Source of the DNA: Terriglobia bacterium
Lineage (GTDB): Bacteria; Acidobacteriota; Terriglobia; Terriglobales; Acidobacteriaceae
DNA length: 37,204 bases
Assembly (NCBI GenBank): GCA_020073465.1
Contig: JAIQFC010000039.1
Location: 1-37,204 of the forward strand
Direction: 5' to 3'
Of this stretch, positions 35,387 through 37,204 are shown piece by piece (positions within the stretch are counted from its first letter, which is position 1; each line of letters opens with the position of its first letter). The notes under the pieces are model-generated. The model made no database searches. It worked only from the letters and a program-made list of their open reading frames with translations, and had not been told where the DNA came from. Both the position numbers and the translations under genes were made by a program.

Positions 35387-36961
35387 ATGGACCGACGCAG
35401 CTTCTTGAAGTCCGCCACCGCCACAGGACTCACAGTTGGCTTGGCCAAGGCCACTGCCAACGCTTACATTCCTGAACACAACTGGGACAAATACGATTGG
35501 GGATCGGGGCCTCCGGCTTCCGACCGACTTTATCAGGGCCCGTTCCCACAGTATGGCCCGGGTGCGGTTGTTCCCGACAGCGATGTCGTGATGATCACTA
35601 ACCCATCCAAGGACATCGTCAGCAATTACGGCATGGGCCTGATCGTTTATGCCTCCGACGACACTGGACCACTTCATGTCCCCGGTCAAACACTGGAACG
35701 AACGCTCGAAGATCTGATCAAACTACCCTTCGCGCAGAAGATCTACATCCGGCCCAACTGGCGCGATGTGCAGAAACAGCCTGGGCGCCTCGACTTCCCG
35801 GAGTGGTGGAAGATCACGTTCGATCTTGCTCGCCGCTACGACAAGCGCGTCGGGTTCCGAGTCATGCTGGAGAATCCCGACTTTCCCGGTCCCGGCATGC
35901 CGGATTTCCTCCTCAACAAAGTCCCCTACGTAAAGCTCAAAGGTGAGTGGAAAGGCAACCCCGCGGAAATGCGCTACCGGAAAGATAACCGCGTGCCGCG
36001 TTACGATCACCCGGCGTATCAAGCTGCGTTTCGCGAGTTGAATGGACTGCTTGCTGCCGAACTCAACGGCCATCCGCAGGTCGAGTTCATGGATACGATG
36101 ATGTACGGTTTTTGGGGTGAAGGGCACACGTGGCCATTCGAGGGCAATCCCTTCCCTAGCCAGTTGGTTGCGGAACAGACCTGGGCGGCAATGTTCGAGA
36201 TGCAGCTTGAACATTGGACCAAAGTCCCGCTGGCCACGAACACGCAGCCCGACTTCAGTTCCGTCGGCAACTCCGACCTGCTTGATCGAACGATGCGTAC
36301 TGGCAACTGGCTGCGTACCGATACAATCTTCATTGAGAACACTCAGATCGAGGCGCTGAGCTACCGTCCACCCTGGACCGCCGCCATCTGTGAGGTTGGT
36401 TTCACCACCGGCGATCCGCAGGAACTTCGCACCGACAAAGATGGAATTACCTACAACGAGCAAATCATTTCCCACGCAGCCGATGTCGGTGTCAACTATC
36501 TATCGCTTTGGAGTTGGCACAATCAGTCCGCCGGCAACATCTTGAGCTACTACGACAAGTTCCCGGGGCCGATCGACGAGATAGCTCGCCAAATCGGCTA
36601 CCGCATCCGCCCGACGTTTATCTGGACCTTCACGCGGGACGCAGTTCGCGGTCTGGTGATCGGACTCGCAAACGACGGAATCGCGTCTGTTCCTGGAGTG
36701 CTTCGCCTGAGCGTGTTGAGTGAGGACAACAACATCAATGTATCCGGCTGCATCGACCCTGGGTATCCGAAACCGACGGGCGTTCATCAAGCCATGCTGA
36801 TGCTGCCCGCAGGCGCCCAGTGGGAGGGTCTACGGCTGAAAGCTGAACTCGAGGTCAAGGGCGTGCGTTACCCGGCCCGCTGGGCGTGCCGCCAGAAGCT
36901 CAATTCGGATGGCTCATTGACACTGCGCCACAATTACAATCCTCAGCAGCCGTTGGTGTAG
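35387..36961 (+). CDS. Tat-exported TIM-barrel protein, DUF4832-like C-terminus
   Basis: This exported protein has 524 residues. ATG 35387 (AGGAG just upstream) begins a twin-arginine signal DRRSFLKSATATG, with cleavage likely near residue 26. The core (about 80-430) looks like a glycosidase-type barrel: IYIRPNWRDVQKQPGRLDF, RVGFRVMLENPDFPGP, FMDTMMYGFWGEGHTWPF, DTIFIENTQIEAL and YLSLWSWHNQSAG. The acidic residues in MDTMMYGFWGEG and in FIENTQ are plausible catalytic positions. The last 100 residues form a beta-sandwich resembling DUF4832. Tat export implies folding, perhaps with a cofactor, before secretion. It starts 116 bp after the previous gene in the same direction and probably belongs to the same transcript group. 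Confidence 0.65.
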   Translation: MDRRSFLKSATATGLTVGLAKATANAYIPEHNWDKYDWGSGPPASDRLYQGPFPQYGPGAVVPDSDVVMITNPSKDIVSNYGMGLIVYASDDTGPLHVPGQTLERTLEDLIKLPFAQKIYIRPNWRDVQKQPGRLDFPEWWKITFDLARRYDKRVGFRVMLENPDFPGPGMPDFLLNKVPYVKLKGEWKGNPAEMRYRKDNRVPRYDHPAYQAAFRELNGLLAAELNGHPQVEFMDTMMYGFWGEGHTWPFEGNPFPSQLVAEQTWAAMFEMQLEHWTKVPLATNTQPDFSSVGNSDLLDRTMRTGNWLRTDTIFIENTQIEALSYRPPWTAAICEVGFTTGDPQELRTDKDGITYNEQIISHAADVGVNYLSLWSWHNQSAGNILSYYDKFPGPIDEIARQIGYRIRPTFIWTFTRDAVRGLVIGLANDGIASVPGVLRLSVLSEDNNINVSGCIDPGYPKPTGVHQAMLMLPAGAQWEGLRLKAELEVKGVRYPARWACRQKLNSDGSLTLRHNYNPQQPLV

Positions 36962-37030
36962 ACGCGTAGGACTTGTCGGGAGAAACTCGGGACAGACGGT
37001 GAAGTGCACCCTTGAGGTGAGACAAAGAAA

Positions 37031-37204
37031 CTAGGGACAGTTCTCTTGCGAAAAAGATTGTAAACCGGGGAGTGGGGTGTGGGGCGAGGGGGCGGTTAGC
37101 TCCCTCGCCCCACTCATCTCTGTAGAAGTTTGAGGCATGGTTGAGCACCGTAGCTGCTGTTCGAATGCAGCCGGGCTTTGATAGCCCAGAGCGGAATGCA
37201 GCCG
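37031..37204 (-). mobile_element. IS3-like transposase C-terminal part, cut by window edge
   Basis: The minus-strand frame open from the window edge to TAG at 37031-37033 encodes 57 residues. It begins RLHSALGYQSPAAFEQQL, the typical C-terminal signature of IS3-family DDE transposases (OrfB). The rest of the gene lies to the right of the window. The sequence just beyond the stop contains two related blocks, TGTCCCTAGTTTCT and TGTCCCGAGTTTCT (minus strand), which may belong to the terminal repeat of the element. Confidence 0.75.

Overview
The window looks like chromosomal DNA of a soil-type Acidobacteriota (Terriglobia, Koribacter-like). This is an inference from gene content and GC-rich coding, not a database match. 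Pointers are an LptF/LptG-type permease fused into one chain, bacillithiol synthesis (bshA), an HpnK-type deacetylase, a divergent glgB/GH57 pair, a secreted protein ending in an acidobacterial pilin-like domain, a DUF2934-like small protein and dispersed 'TTCGCTCAGGATGAC' repeats.

Region 1 (1-25110) reads as ordinary core chromosome. In order it holds: an OmpR-type two-component pair; a beta-propeller lipoprotein; the fused LPS-export permease (minus strand); a secreted M28 peptidase; a membrane glycosyltransferase gene broken by one in-frame TGA; divergent glgB and GH57 glucan genes; a glycine-zipper exported protein; the consecutive glycolytic genes eno and gpmI; a secreted protein with a pilin-like C-terminus; a D-2-hydroxyacid dehydrogenase; a LytS-type sensor kinase whose 3' end overlaps bshA; and a minus-strand series hpnK, PilZ, bshA. 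It ends with tRNA-Val and tRNA-Asp genes behind a good sigma70-type promoter.

Region 2 (25111-37204) reads as an integrated island. A tyrosine integrase abuts the 3' end of tRNA-Asp and carries what looks like two tandem core-binding domains. Its upstream frame stays open without a start codon up to the stop of a DUF2934-like gene. Next come a sulP permease pseudogene (two frameshifts and a truncated 3' end), about 600 bp with no confident gene, an orphan gatZ/kbaZ gene, a short remnant resembling the C-terminus of an alpha-galactosidase, and three exported carbohydrate-active candidates. These three are a flavodoxin/amidotransferase-like plus NodB-deacetylase protein, a TIM-barrel protein with a beta-galactosidase-trimerisation-like domain, and a Tat-exported TIM-barrel protein. 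The right edge cuts an IS3-like transposase. No second att copy was seen, so the far end of the island probably lies outside the window.

The most unusual material is the set of three exported genes at 30621-36961. Together they supply the parts of a PelA-like exopolysaccharide hydrolase/deacetylase on separate chains. The chimeric-looking integrase is the second point of interest. Both readings rest on motif recognition by eye and need structure or profile searches.
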